From Ferribacterium limneticum (GTDB lineage Bacteria > Pseudomonadota > Gammaproteobacteria > Burkholderiales > Rhodocyclaceae): DNA of 64,000 bases. Under the pieces are notes generated by a model. It did no database searches. It had not been told where the DNA came from and saw only the letters and a program-made list of their open reading frames with translations. Where the stretch lies: positions 4,007,501 to 4,071,500 of the forward strand of contig NZ_CP075191.1 of the NCBI RefSeq assembly GCF_020510625.1. The letters run 5' to 3'. How positions within the stretch are numbered: position 1 is the stretch's first letter; the number at the start of each line of letters is the position of its first letter. Position numbers and translations under genes: made by a program. Shown one piece after another: positions 34,416 to 43,560 of this stretch.

Positions 34416-35122
34416 GCCCACTGCTCGAAATCCACGGCCTCGAAGTCGCCTACGGCCCGAGCCAGGTGCTGTTCGGCCTCGATCTGACCATGAACGAGGG
34501 TGAGGCTACGACGCTGCTCGGCCGCAACGGCATGGGCAAGACGACGACGCTGCGCGCCCTCTGCGGCCTGGAGCCGGTCAAGGGCGGCAGCATCCGCTTC
34601 GCCGGCGAACGCATCGACGGCTGGCGCCCGGACCGCATTGGTCGCGCAGGCATTGCGCTGGTCCCGGAAGGCCGGCAGTGCTTCCCGAATCTGACGGTCG
34701 ACGAGCATCTGGTGGCCTTTTTCGCCAATCGTCGCGACGTTGTCGAGCCGTGGACCCCGGCTCGCGTCTACGCGCTTTTTCCCCGCCTGCTGGAGCGCTC
34801 TAAAAACCTCGGCAACCAGCTTTCCGGTGGTGAGCAGCAGATGCTGGCCATCGGTCGGGCACTGGTCACCAACCCGCGTTTGCTGATCCTCGACGAAGCC
34901 ACCGAAGGCCTTGCCCCGCTGATCCGTGATGAGATCTGGGCCTGCCTGGCCCGCTTGCGCAGCCAAGGGCAGAGCGTGCTGGTCATCGACAAATATGTTG
35001 AGAAGCTGATCGCCCTGGCCGATCGTCACACCATCATCGAACGTGGCCAGGTCGTCTGGCATGGCTCATCGGCCGAACTCGATGCCGATCACGGCATCTG
35101 GCAGCGCTATCTGGGAATCTAG
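34412..35122 (+). CDS. livF: Branched-chain amino acid/amide ABC transporter ATPase LivF
   Basis: A 236-residue ABC ATPase with Walker A GRNGMGKTTTLRAL, family block GIALVPEGRQCFPNLTVDEHL, signature LSGGEQQMLAIGRAL and Walker B LLILDEATEGLAP. It starts with GTG at 34412, overlapping livG by 4 bases. Its TAG shares the CTAG palindrome at 35119-35122 with the stop of the convergent GGDEF-EAL gene, so the two tails overlap. Confidence 0.92.
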   Translation: MSPLLEIHGLEVAYGPSQVLFGLDLTMNEGEATTLLGRNGMGKTTTLRALCGLEPVKGGSIRFAGERIDGWRPDRIGRAGIALVPEGRQCFPNLTVDEHLVAFFANRRDVVEPWTPARVYALFPRLLERSKNLGNQLSGGEQQMLAIGRALVTNPRLLILDEATEGLAPLIRDEIWACLARLRSQGQSVLVIDKYVEKLIALADRHTIIERGQVVWHGSSAELDADHGIWQRYLGI

Positions 35123-37326
35123 ATCACCCAGTTATCGACAGCTTCGATCCGGGGAAGCGGCGCTTCCCCCAGCGAGACGCGGAAATCCCTGAAGGACATC
35201 GGTCGTCCGAACAAATAGCCTTGGAACAGACTGCATTCGTGTTTGACCAGATAGGCATGCTGCAAGTCGTCTTCCACGCCTTCGGCCACCACGCTGAGAC
35301 GTAGCGTATTGCCCATGGCAATGATGGCCCTGACGATGGCCGCATCATCCGGATTGATGTTGATGTCCCGGATGAAAGAACGATCGACCTTCAATTGCTC
35401 GAAGGGAAAGCGCTTCAGATAGGACAGGGATGCATAGCCGGTGCCAAAGTCGTCCAGCGAGAAGCGCACGCCTATCGCCCGCAGGGCCTGCATCTTGTCG
35501 ATTACCTCCTCGACGTTGTCGAGCAACAGGCTCTCGGTCAGTTCGAGCTTGAGCAGTTGGGGATTGGCGCCATGTCTCGCCAATGCATCGGCAACCTGCG
35601 CGACGAAATCGGCCTGCCGGAACTGGCGGGCACTGACATTGACCGACAGAAAGAGGCGACTGGTACGCGGATCATCCGCCCAGTGACGCAATTCGGCACA
35701 GGCCTGGTCAAGAACCCAGATGCCGATCGGCACGATCAACCCGGTCTCCTCGGCCAGTGGAATGAAGTCGTTCGGGGGAACCAAGGCCTTCCCGGGCGGC
35801 AACCAGCGCAACAAGGCTTCGGCCCCGATCAGTTGGCGCTCCGCATTGACCTGCGGCTGAACATAAAGCGCCAATTCGTTACGAACCAGCGCCCGGCGCA
35901 AGCCGGCTTCCAAAGCCGCCCGTTCGTCGAGCGCCGTCTGCATGGCACTGTCGAAGAAACGGATGGCGTTCCGGCCGGCATCCTTGGCCTTGTAGAGGGC
36001 GATATCGGCTTGCTTGAGCAGGATATCGATCGTTTTTTCCTGGCCGAAGAACAAGCTGATCCCGATGCTGGCCGAGCGGAAATATTCGGTATCGCCAGCC
36101 AGCAGGTAGGGACGGGCCAGTTCGAGACGAATCTTCTCGGCCACGATTTCCGCCTGCACGGCAGCCCCGGCAGGGTCTGTCCCCAACTCCTCGAGCATGA
36201 CGACAAACTCATCCCCACCCTGGCGGGCCGCGGTATCGCCTTCGCGGATGCAGGCAATCAGCCGCTTGGCGACCTCGACCAGCAAGAGGTCGCCGACGTC
36301 ATGACCCAAGGTGTCGTTGAGCGTCTTGAAATGGTCGACATCGATGATCAGCAGCGCCCCGAATTGCCCGCTGCGCTTGCCGGCAGCACAAGCCTGGTCG
36401 AGCCGGTTGAGGAGCAGACGACGATTCGGCATGGCCGTCAGCGGATCGTAGAAAGCCAGATGGTGGATTTCCGATTCGGCCACCTTCAGGTTGCTGATAT
36501 CGGAAAAGGTGCTGACGTAGTGCGTCACCTTGCCCCGAGCATCGCGGACACCGCTGATCGTCAGCCACTCGGGATAGATCTCGCCATTCTTGCGGCGATT
36601 CCAGATCTCGCCCTGCCAATGCCCGGAATGGCTCAGCGACCGCCACATTTCTGCATAAAAGTCCGCATCCTGCCGCCCAGACTTCAACATGCCCGGCGTC
36701 TGTCCAATGGCCTCTTCAGCGGAGTAGCCGGTCAGTCTGGTAAATGCCTGATTGACCCGCAGGATGCGCTGATTGACATCGGTCACCATGATCGCTGCTT
36801 GCGACTCGAAGGCAATCGCGGCAATACGCAAATCGTGCTCCATCCGGCGACGCTCGGAGATGTCGGAGGCAATGCCCAGATAGCCTTGCACGGCATCTTT
36901 TGCATCACGCAGGACACTGACAGCCAGGCTGACCGGCAGATGCGAGCCATCCTTGCGCACGTAGGTCCAGTCCGCCTCATCCCGGTTTTTCAATTTCAGT
37001 CTGGCGACAAAAACACCAAAACCGTCAGGCGCTTCACAAGCCTGCTCAGAGGAAATATTCCGGGCACAGGTCGCAACTTCATCGGCCAGATGGAAGAGCA
37101 ACGGTGTTTCCCGCCCGACCACCTCATCCGGGCTGTAACCGAGCATTTGCTGGGCGGCACGGTTGAAATAGACGATCAGACCAGCCGGGTCAGTCAGGAT
37201 GATGGCGCGCCCGGCGTTCTCGAAAATCGAGAGTTGCAGATCACAAAGCAACGGGGGGCGCACACTGCTGTCGTACGAAGCATCGTCGAGACAACAGGGG
37301 TGGGCAGAACTTGGGCCGGGATTCAT
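35119..37326 (-). CDS. PAS-PAS-GGDEF-EAL cyclic-di-GMP signalling protein
   Basis: A 735-residue protein: two PAS domains (about 30-150 and 155-285; GRAIILTDPAGLIVYFNRAA and AIMVTDVNQRILRVNQAFTRLTG-type starts), a GGDEF domain (about 300-455) and an EAL domain (about 470-725). The GGDEF motif is intact in ARQGGDEFVVMLEE with an inhibitory RxxD (REGD) five residues before it. The EAL domain keeps AEALLRW, LELTESLL, DDFGTGYASLSYL and VVAEGVED, so both synthase and phosphodiesterase activity are possible. No membrane segments. ATG 37326 is preferred; an ATG 33 bases upstream exists. Confidence 0.92.
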   Translation of the reverse strand: MNPGPSSAHPCCLDDASYDSSVRPPLLCDLQLSIFENAGRAIILTDPAGLIVYFNRAAQQMLGYSPDEVVGRETPLLFHLADEVATCARNISSEQACEAPDGFGVFVARLKLKNRDEADWTYVRKDGSHLPVSLAVSVLRDAKDAVQGYLGIASDISERRRMEHDLRIAAIAFESQAAIMVTDVNQRILRVNQAFTRLTGYSAEEAIGQTPGMLKSGRQDADFYAEMWRSLSHSGHWQGEIWNRRKNGEIYPEWLTISGVRDARGKVTHYVSTFSDISNLKVAESEIHHLAFYDPLTAMPNRRLLLNRLDQACAAGKRSGQFGALLIIDVDHFKTLNDTLGHDVGDLLLVEVAKRLIACIREGDTAARQGGDEFVVMLEELGTDPAGAAVQAEIVAEKIRLELARPYLLAGDTEYFRSASIGISLFFGQEKTIDILLKQADIALYKAKDAGRNAIRFFDSAMQTALDERAALEAGLRRALVRNELALYVQPQVNAERQLIGAEALLRWLPPGKALVPPNDFIPLAEETGLIVPIGIWVLDQACAELRHWADDPRTSRLFLSVNVSARQFRQADFVAQVADALARHGANPQLLKLELTESLLLDNVEEVIDKMQALRAIGVRFSLDDFGTGYASLSYLKRFPFEQLKVDRSFIRDININPDDAAIVRAIIAMGNTLRLSVVAEGVEDDLQHAYLVKHECSLFQGYLFGRPMSFRDFRVSLGEAPLPRIEAVDNWVI

Positions 37327-37522
37327 GGCGTAACTGATCGGCAAATAGAGATAGAACACGACCGAGTGGACGCGAAAAATGGAATCCCCGCTTCAACCAT
37401 GGCACCTCCCAAGCTCATCGCCTTTCCCGGGCGCACAAGCTCCGGGAAAGATCAATTAGTGATCGATTATGGTCGCAAGACCGCCTGGCAGCAAGGGGAT
37501 AAAACGACTGAATGAATGCCGG

Positions 37523-37885
37523 TCAGGCATTCGCCAGCAGGGCAAATTCCCGTTCGGCCATCGCTTCATCACCCAGATTGAGTTCGACCAGGCGACGCAG
37601 GTGCGTAACGCTGTCGAGATCGATTTCGCGGCACACCAGACCGTAGTAGTTGGCCATGTGATGCACGATGGTCACTTCCATGCGGATGTTGGTACCGATG
37701 TTGTCGAGGTGAATCTTCAGGGTACCGCTGGTACCCACGGTGACGAACATCGGGTCTTTCGGGTGAATCAGCGCGCCTTTCAGCGAGAGATCGAGCACCT
37801 CGACGACATAATCCCCATCCGGTACAAACAGTCTGGCTTCAATCCGGAAGGGAATGCGGGAAAATTTGCGACGATTGTCAGTCAT
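37523..37885 (-). CDS. PilZ domain protein
   Basis: A 120-residue single PilZ domain, a cyclic-di-GMP receptor. The binding motif RKFSRIPFR (RxxxR) near the N-terminus and LDLSLKGALIH (DxSxxG) about 25 residues later are both intact. It sits between queE and the GGDEF-EAL gene on the same strand and could read the signal that protein makes or destroys, but its effector target is unknown. Confidence 0.9.
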   Translation of the reverse strand: MTDNRRKFSRIPFRIEARLFVPDGDYVVEVLDLSLKGALIHPKDPMFVTVGTSGTLKIHLDNIGTNIRMEVTIVHHMANYYGLVCREIDLDSVTHLRRLVELNLGDEAMAEREFALLANA

Positions 37886-37898
37886 GTTGTCTCCGTCC

Positions 37899-38537
37899 TT
37901 ATTTTCCCTGCATGTTACCCCAAAGGAGCTTATGCAACTGGAGCTGGAAGCGCACGTTCAGGCCATCTTCCAGTATCCATTGCGCCAGCGACTGGGGCTC
38001 GACCAGCCCCTGCGCCGGGGAGAAAAGGACGGAACAGATCTGGTCCAGTTTCTTCTGGCGCAGCACATCGCGCGCCCATTCGTAATCGCCACGCGAAGCG
38101 ATGACGATCTTGATTTCGTCGCGTGGCGTCAGGACAGTCAGGTTTTCCCACAAGTTTCTGGCCGACTCTGCCGAATCCGGTGCCTTGAGGTCCATGATGC
38201 GGGCGACACGTGGATCAACCGGAGAAACATCCAGCGCCCCGGAAGTCTCCAGCGAAACATCGTAGCCGGCATCGCACAGGGCCGTCAGCAACGGCAGGCA
38301 ATCCTTCTGCGACAGCGGCTCACCACCGGTGACGCAAACCTGCCGCGCCGGATATTTGGCAACTTCGGCCAGCACCGATTCCACCGTCGCCGGTTCGCCG
38401 CCGGTAAAACTGTAGGTCGTGTCGCACCAGCTGCAACGCAGCGGGCAACCGGTCAGACGAACGAATACCGTCGGCAGCCCGACCCGCGATGCCTCGCCCT
38501 GCAGCGAGTAAAAAACTTCGGTGATGCGCAGTGCCAA
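37899..38537 (-). CDS. queE: 7-carboxy-7-deazaguanine synthase
   Basis: A 212-residue radical SAM enzyme that forms the deazapurine ring in queuosine synthesis. The cluster-binding motif is TGCPLRCSWCDTTYSFTGGEP-like (Cys-X3-Cys-X2-Cys), the N-terminus ITEVFYSLQGEASRVGLP is family-typical and VCVTGGEPLSQKD follows. Its start adjoins the cpoB stop without a gap, placing queE at the end of the tol-pal operon, a known arrangement. Confidence 0.94.
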   Translation of the reverse strand: MALRITEVFYSLQGEASRVGLPTVFVRLTGCPLRCSWCDTTYSFTGGEPATVESVLAEVAKYPARQVCVTGGEPLSQKDCLPLLTALCDAGYDVSLETSGALDVSPVDPRVARIMDLKAPDSAESARNLWENLTVLTPRDEIKIVIASRGDYEWARDVLRQKKLDQICSVLFSPAQGLVEPQSLAQWILEDGLNVRFQLQLHKLLWGNMQGK

Positions 38538-39278
38538 TTATTTCTTCTTGAGTCGTTCGCGCGCCGTGTCGGCGGCAGGTGCAGAGGGATACTTGGCAAT
38601 GACTGTTTCCAGCGAACGCTTGGCCCCGGTCGGGTTGCCCATTTCCTGCTGGCAGGTCGAGATGGCTAGCCAGGCATCCGGTGCCTTGGCGCTCTCGGCA
38701 TACTTGGTGGTGACCAGACTTTGCGCCTCGATGGCGCGTTTGCAGTCGCGCTGGGCGTACCAGGCGTTGCCCAGCCAATACTGGGCATTGGGTGCCAGCG
38801 AACTGTCCGGGTATTTCTGCACGAAAGCGCCGAAACCGGCGGCGGCTTCCTTGTATTTACCAGCCTTGAACTGATTCAGGGCGGCTTCGTAATCCTGGCT
38901 TTCCTTGGCGGGATCGCCGGCCGGCTTGGCATTGGTTCCTGCCGCCGGGTCGACAGCCGCATTACCCGCTGCCGGTGATTCGAACTTGCGCAAGCGGGTA
39001 TCGAGATCGAGGTAAAAATCCTGCTGACGCTTCTTGGCTGTTTCCAGCTCGTAATTGAGCGTCTCGATCTGCCCGCGCAGGCGGGCGATCTCTTCGACCT
39101 GGCGCTGGATCTGGCTCGCCAGATCCAGCTGGGCCTTGGCCTGCTGGTCGAATCGCGCTTCGGTCTTGATCCTCAGATCGCTGACCTGGCGACGTGCTTC
39201 CTCGTCGTCAAAAACACCGGCGTGGGCCTGGACGGCACCCAGCGCGGCGATCAAAAAGGCGATTCGAACCGGGCGCAT
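38538..39278 (-). CDS. cpoB: Cell division coordinator CpoB (YbgF)
   Basis: A 246-residue periplasmic protein with a signal peptide (RIAFLIAALGAVQAHAG), an N-terminal trimerising coiled coil (DLASQIQRQVEEIARLRGQIETL) and C-terminal TPR repeats (YEAALNQFKAGKYKEAAAGF, AQYWLGNAWYAQRD). CpoB links outer-membrane constriction by Tol-Pal to peptidoglycan synthesis. Encoded after pal in the usual operon order. Confidence 0.92.
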   Translation of the reverse strand: MRPVRIAFLIAALGAVQAHAGVFDDEEARRQVSDLRIKTEARFDQQAKAQLDLASQIQRQVEEIARLRGQIETLNYELETAKKRQQDFYLDLDTRLRKFESPAAGNAAVDPAAGTNAKPAGDPAKESQDYEAALNQFKAGKYKEAAAGFGAFVQKYPDSSLAPNAQYWLGNAWYAQRDCKRAIEAQSLVTTKYAESAKAPDAWLAISTCQQEMGNPTGAKRSLETVIAKYPSAPAADTARERLKKK

Positions 39279-39281
39279 GGC

Positions 39282-39827
39282 TTAGAACTCGCCGCGGCCG
39301 TCTGCAGCCTTGTAGAGAATGTCGGCACGACGGTTTTGCGACCAGGCGGCTTCGTCATGACCGGCATCCTTCGGCTTTTCTTCGCCGAGGCTGACGGACT
39401 CGATCTGGCCTTCCTGAACGCCAAGCAGGGTCAGCGAACGCTTGACGGCTTCAGCCCGCTTCTGGCCGAGCGACAGGTTGTATTCGCGGCTGCCGCGCTC
39501 GTCGGTATTGCCCTGGAGCAGCACCTTGAAGCCCTTGTTGGCGACCAGATACTTGGCGTGAGCGGCGACCAGATCCTTGTACTCGTCCTTGACGTCGTAC
39601 TTGTCGAGATCGAAGTAGATGCTGCGCTGCGACAGCTTGCTCTTCGGATCGGTCAGTTCGCGCGGCAGGCCGCTGGCGTCAAGACCGCCGGCGGTCACCG
39701 GAGCAACGCCGGTACCGGAGCCGCTGCGCGACTCGACCGGGGCGCCGGCGCCATCTTCCGGCAACGGGGTGGTGGAACAAGCAGCCAGCAGGGCGGACAG
39801 CAGGGCAGGGATCAGCAGTTTTTTCAC
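39282..39827 (-). CDS. pal: Peptidoglycan-associated lipoprotein Pal
   Basis: A 181-residue outer-membrane lipoprotein. The lipobox LLAAC follows a short signal peptide; the OmpA-like domain contains SIYFDLDKYDVKDEY, VLLQGNTDERGSREYN and LGQKRAEAVKRSL, which bind peptidoglycan. It partners TolB and is the outer anchor of the Tol-Pal system. A Gly/Ala/Pro-rich linker separates lipid anchor and domain. Confidence 0.95.
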   Translation of the reverse strand: MKKLLIPALLSALLAACSTTPLPEDGAGAPVESRSGSGTGVAPVTAGGLDASGLPRELTDPKSKLSQRSIYFDLDKYDVKDEYKDLVAAHAKYLVANKGFKVLLQGNTDERGSREYNLSLGQKRAEAVKRSLTLLGVQEGQIESVSLGEEKPKDAGHDEAAWSQNRRADILYKAADGRGEF

Positions 39828-39845
39828 AAAGTTCTCCGATGAGGA

Positions 39846-41126
39846 TTATTGAAAGTAGGGGCCCCAGGCCGGTTCGCGCACATCACCTGCGGCGACCGAG
39901 AGGCGTTGTTTGATCCTGCCATCGCTGGAGACAGCCGATAGTACGCCGCGACCACCAATTTCAGTGGCGATCAGGATCATGCGGCTGTTGGGGGCGAAGC
40001 TGGGGGATTCGTCCTTGTTGGAATCGCTCACCACCTGTACCTGGCGGCTAGCCAGATCCATCACGGCAAGCTGGAAGCGGCCTTCGCGGCGGCTGATGAA
40101 AGCCAGGCTCTTGCCGTCCGGCGACGGACGTGGCGAGACGTTGTAGCTGCCTTCGAAAGTGACGCGCTTGACGTCGCCGCCATTGGCCGAGGTCTGATAG
40201 ACCTGCGGGCTGCCGCCACGGTCGGAGGTGAAGTAGATGGTGCCACCGTCGGCCGAGTAACGCGGCTCGGTATCGATGCCGGAAGACTGGGTGACACGCT
40301 GCAGGCCGCTGCCATCGGCATTGACCGAGTAGATCTGCGAGTTGCCATCCTTGGACAAGACGACTGCGAGCTTGCGGCCATCCGGCGACCAGGCCGGCGC
40401 CGAGTTGGAGCCCTTGAAGTTAGCCACGATGTGGCGCTGGCCGGAAGCCAGGGTGTGCACGTAGATGACCGGTTTTTTCTTCTCAAACGACACATAGGCC
40501 AGACGTCCGCCATCCGGCGACCAGACCGGCGAAATGATCGGCTCGGTCGAGCTCAGCGCTGTCGCGGCATTCTGGCCATCCGAATCGGCGATCTGCAGCA
40601 GGAACTGGCCGCGCGCCTTGACGACGTAGGCGATGCGGGTTGAGAACACCCCCTTCTCGCCGGTCAGCTTTTCGTAGATGAAATCGGCAATACGGTGACC
40701 GGCAGCGCGCAACTGGGCGTTGTTGGTGACGTAAGCCGCGCCACCCAGCGATACGCCTTTTTGCGTGTCGTACAGGCGGAAACGGGCTTCCATGCGGCCA
40801 TCGGCGCTGCGGGCAATACTGCCGGCAGCCAGGGCATCTGCCCCTTTGCCTTTCCACTCGGCGTGATTGACCGGGGTATTTTCATCGAAAGCCGCCGTGC
40901 CGTTATCGACCAGCTTGAACAGGCCGCTGCGCTCCAGGTCGGCCCGCACCGTCGCGGTAATCACGCGGGCTGCGGTCGGGTCACCGGGAAAGTCGACGAT
41001 GGTCACCGGAATGCGGTTGGCGCCGGCGCCGGTAATCTCGATGGAAAGCTGGGCTTGGGCCAGACCAGTCACGCACAAGGCCAGGGCAAGAAAAATACGA
41101 CGGGAAATTCGGGACATTGCGTTCAT
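39846..41126 (-). CDS. tolB: Tol-Pal system beta-propeller protein TolB
   Basis: A 426-residue periplasmic protein with a signal peptide (RRIFLALALCVTGLAQA), the TolB N-terminal domain (IEITGAGANRIPVTIVDF) and a six-blade propeller with repeated WSPDG motifs (PVWSPDGGRLAYVSF, APAWSPDGRKLAVVL, PRPSPDGKSLAFIS). It contacts Pal and TolA. The start is placed at 41126; the ATG at 41117 is equally possible, and an upstream extension to 41207 is unlikely. Confidence 0.94.
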   Translation of the reverse strand: MNAMSRISRRIFLALALCVTGLAQAQLSIEITGAGANRIPVTIVDFPGDPTAARVITATVRADLERSGLFKLVDNGTAAFDENTPVNHAEWKGKGADALAAGSIARSADGRMEARFRLYDTQKGVSLGGAAYVTNNAQLRAAGHRIADFIYEKLTGEKGVFSTRIAYVVKARGQFLLQIADSDGQNAATALSSTEPIISPVWSPDGGRLAYVSFEKKKPVIYVHTLASGQRHIVANFKGSNSAPAWSPDGRKLAVVLSKDGNSQIYSVNADGSGLQRVTQSSGIDTEPRYSADGGTIYFTSDRGGSPQVYQTSANGGDVKRVTFEGSYNVSPRPSPDGKSLAFISRREGRFQLAVMDLASRQVQVVSDSNKDESPSFAPNSRMILIATEIGGRGVLSAVSSDGRIKQRLSVAAGDVREPAWGPYFQ

Positions 41127-41148
41127 TTTCAAAAGGTTTCGCGCGATT

Positions 41149-41940
41149 TTACTCTTCATACGGCTTGTATTTGATTTCCAGCGTTCGCTGGAATAGCGAC
41201 GGGTCATCCGGTTTTGGTAAAGGAGAAGATTTCCGGATGGCGCGCTCGATAGCGCTGTCCAGTGCCGGGTTGCCGCTGGAACGTTTCAGCTTGACGTCCA
41301 GCACTTCACCGGTCGGCAACTGGCTGACATCGAAAACCGCCTCCGGATTGCCCTGAATCGCCGGCGGCAACATGATGTTGCCACGAACCTTGACGCGAAT
41401 CTTCGTTGCGTAATCGGCCAGCCCACGCTTGTTCGATGAAGCCCGCTGTTCGGCCTCGGCGGCGGCGGCATTGGCCATTTGTTGGGTATTCGGGCGCGGC
41501 TTCAGGTCGGCAGTTTCGCGCGACAACTCCTTGCTGAAATCGAACTTGGGCTGCGGTTTGACTTCCGGTTTGGGCGGCTCCGGCTTTTTCGGCTCAGGCT
41601 TCGGCGGTTCCGGCTTCTTGGGTTCCGGTTTGGGCTCGGGCTTTTTCTTTTCTTCCTTGACCACGATTTCCGGTTTCTTCACAACCGGCTCGGGTTTCGG
41701 CTCAATTTTGGGGATGGGCTTCGGTTCCGGCTTCACTTCCGGTTCGGGCGGCGGCGGAGGGGGCGCCACCACCTGAGCCGGCATCGGCTTGGGCGACCAC
41801 AGCTCGACCTCCATCACCTCCGGCTTGCTGCGCTTCCACTGCACCCCGAAGAACAGGAAGGCGAGCAAGGCCACGTGCACCAGGATGGTGAACGCCAGCG
41901 CGTATTTCTTGCCGGGCTCTTCGGGTTTGTCGAGGATCAT
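41149..41940 (-). CDS. tolA: Tol-Pal energy-coupling protein TolA
   Basis: A 263-residue inner-membrane protein: one membrane helix (ALAFTILVHVALLAFLFFGV), a long Pro/Lys/Glu repeat region (units like KPEPPKPEPKKPEPP, about residues 60-130) that spans the periplasm, and a TolA/TonB-like C-terminal domain (LPTGEVLDVKLKRSSGNPALD). The Pro-rich linker differs from the Ala/Lys-rich helical domain of E. coli TolA. The start is the ATG at 41940; a GTG at 41946 directly abuts the tolR stop. Confidence 0.9.
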   Translation of the reverse strand: MILDKPEEPGKKYALAFTILVHVALLAFLFFGVQWKRSKPEVMEVELWSPKPMPAQVVAPPPPPPEPEVKPEPKPIPKIEPKPEPVVKKPEIVVKEEKKKPEPKPEPKKPEPPKPEPKKPEPPKPEVKPQPKFDFSKELSRETADLKPRPNTQQMANAAAAEAEQRASSNKRGLADYATKIRVKVRGNIMLPPAIQGNPEAVFDVSQLPTGEVLDVKLKRSSGNPALDSAIERAIRKSSPLPKPDDPSLFQRTLEIKYKPYEE

Positions 41941-41946
41941 GTCCAC

Positions 41947-42354
41947 TTACTTGCTGGCGCTGGCAGTTTCCAGGCCGACTCTCTGGAAGCCGGCGCGCTT
42001 GGCTTCATCCAGTACTTCAATCACGTTCTTGTACTGGGTTTCCTTGGCGCCGGCGATCAGGATCGGTGTCTGATCATCGGCCGCCTTCAAGGTGGCCAGT
42101 TCGGCCTTCAGTTCCTTGATGCCCTTCAGCTTGGACTCGTCGCCCTTGATGTTGAACAGCGACAGGCTGCCATCGTCCTTGATCTGCACCTTGATGTACT
42201 TGTCCGGTTTCTGCGGTGCCGTGCCGGAGGCCGGCAGATCGACCGAACCGGTCGTCATCATCGGCGTTGCCACCATGAAGATGACGAGCAGCACCAGCAT
42301 GACGTCGATGTACGGAACGACGTTGATTTCGCTTTTCAGGCGGCGTTGGCGCAT
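41947..42354 (-). CDS. tolR: Tol-Pal proton-channel subunit TolR
   Basis: A 135-residue ExbD/TolR protein. The single membrane helix contains the proton-handling Asp in INVVPYIDVMLVLLVIFMV, followed by a periplasmic domain (ADDQTPILIAGAKETQYKNV, LDEAKRAGFQRVGLET). It works with TolQ to energise TolA. Confidence 0.95.
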   Translation of the reverse strand: MRQRRLKSEINVVPYIDVMLVLLVIFMVATPMMTTGSVDLPASGTAPQKPDKYIKVQIKDDGSLSLFNIKGDESKLKGIKELKAELATLKAADDQTPILIAGAKETQYKNVIEVLDEAKRAGFQRVGLETASASK

Positions 42355-42463
42355 TAGAGCCTCCCTGAAAATGGGTCACGCGCCGCGAGGACGAGGCGGC
42401 GAACGAGGCAGTGCGCACTGCACGGCGAGAGAGCCAACGAAGTCATCGCAAGCGTGGCCATTT
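42355..42463 (-). other. tolQ-tolR intergenic segment with inverted repeats
   Basis: A 109-base gap inside an otherwise tightly packed operon. It contains CTGAAAATGG and CCATTTTCAG at its ends and GTGCGCACTGCAC-type palindromes in the middle; the outer pair reaches into the tolQ 3' end. No gene is visible. It may fold into a stem that modulates tolR-tolA levels relative to tolQ. Confidence 0.4.
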
Positions 42464-43141
42464 TCAGCGCATCTGCCGTTGCAGGATATTGGAAAACTCT
42501 TCCATGAATGACTCGTAGCGGGTAGCCAGACGGTCAATGTCATGCGAGAAGCGGTTATAGGCGAGCACGGCCGGGATCGCGGCGAAGAGGCCGATGGCGG
42601 TAGCAACCAGCGCTTCGGCAATGCCGGGCGCAACGGAAGCCAGGGTGGCCTGGCCGACGTTGGATAGGCCGCGGAAGGCGTGCATGATGCCCCAGACGGT
42701 GCCGAAAAGACCGATGTACGGACTGACCGAACCAACCGAGGCGAGGAAGGAGAGATGCGATTCGAGCGCATCCATCTCGCGCTGGTAGGTGGCGCGCATG
42801 GCGCGGCGGGAGCCGTCGACGATGTCCTTCGGGTCGAGGTTCTTCTGGCCCTTGAGCTTGGTGAATTCTCGGAAGCCGGCCTCGAAGATGCGCTCCATGG
42901 AACCGGCGTGATGACGATCATTGACCGCGCTGTTGAACAGGTTGTTCAGATCGCCACCAGACCAGAAATCACGCTCGAAAGTTTCGGTCTTCTCGCGGGC
43001 CTGCTTGACCGAAAACAGCTTCATGAAAATGTAGTACCAGGACATGAAGGAGACGCCGGCGAGCAGGGCCATGACAGCCTGGACGACCGCGCTGGCCTGG
43101 AGAATCAGATGGAGGATGGAAAGATCCTGGGTGACGTTCAT
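42464..43141 (-). CDS. tolQ: Tol-Pal proton-channel subunit TolQ
   Basis: A 225-residue MotA/TolQ/ExbB-family protein with three membrane helices: VVQAVMALLAGVSFMSWYYIF near the N-terminus, then GLFGTVWGIMHAFRGLSNVGQ and IAEALVATAIGLFAAIPAVLAYN, the most conserved pair. It forms the proton channel with TolR. The ATG at 43141 overlaps the ybgC stop by ATGA. Confidence 0.95.
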   Translation of the reverse strand: MNVTQDLSILHLILQASAVVQAVMALLAGVSFMSWYYIFMKLFSVKQAREKTETFERDFWSGGDLNNLFNSAVNDRHHAGSMERIFEAGFREFTKLKGQKNLDPKDIVDGSRRAMRATYQREMDALESHLSFLASVGSVSPYIGLFGTVWGIMHAFRGLSNVGQATLASVAPGIAEALVATAIGLFAAIPAVLAYNRFSHDIDRLATRYESFMEEFSNILQRQMR

Positions 43142-43560
43142 TTAAGCGCTTCCAGTTTTTGATGCAGGAAATCAGGGATGGCAGCCGGCGTCATGGTAGC
43201 CATGTTGACGCAGGCAATTTCAACGGTGCCGGTAACGAGTTCGACGTCGCCACGACGGACGTGCTGACGGAAGACGACACGGACACGGGTCAGTTTTTCG
43301 ACTTCGAGACCGACGATCAACTCGTCATCGAGGCGCGCCGGCTTCAGGTACTCGCAACTCGCCTTGCGCGCCACGAAGCCGATGCCGGCTTCTTCTGCCA
43401 AGGCTGACTGGTCGTGGCCGGCAAAACGCATCCACTCGGTACGGCAGCGTTCGAAGAATTTCAGGTAATTGGCGTAGTAAACGACACCGCCGGCATCCGT
43501 ATCCTCGTAATAAACGCGGACAGGAATCGAGAAGGCGTTGGGTTTCGGCTCGTATTTCAT
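43138..43560 (-). CDS. ybgC: Tol-Pal-associated acyl-CoA thioesterase YbgC
   Basis: A 140-residue hot-dog-fold thioesterase. The active-site segment VRVYYEDTDAGGVVYYANYLKFFERCRTEW carries the catalytic Asp in YYEDTDAGGVVYYANY. It is the first gene of the classical tol-pal operon, yet its own start overlaps the stop of an RnfD-like gene (ATGA), so transcription may begin further upstream. Confidence 0.94.
   Translation of the reverse strand: MKYEPKPNAFSIPVRVYYEDTDAGGVVYYANYLKFFERCRTEWMRFAGHDQSALAEEAGIGFVARKASCEYLKPARLDDELIVGLEVEKLTRVRVVFRQHVRRGDVELVTGTVEIACVNMATMTPAAIPDFLHQKLEALK

Noticed and set aside
35395..37515. A 706-codon open frame on the + strand.
   Set aside because: It is antisense to the PAS-GGDEF-EAL gene, whose motifs are intact; the long frame is a by-product of GC-rich codon use.
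41560..41720. Regular short repeats that might be taken for a CRISPR or tandem array.
   Set aside because: They encode the Pro/Lys/Glu linker of TolA in frame and have no spacer structure.
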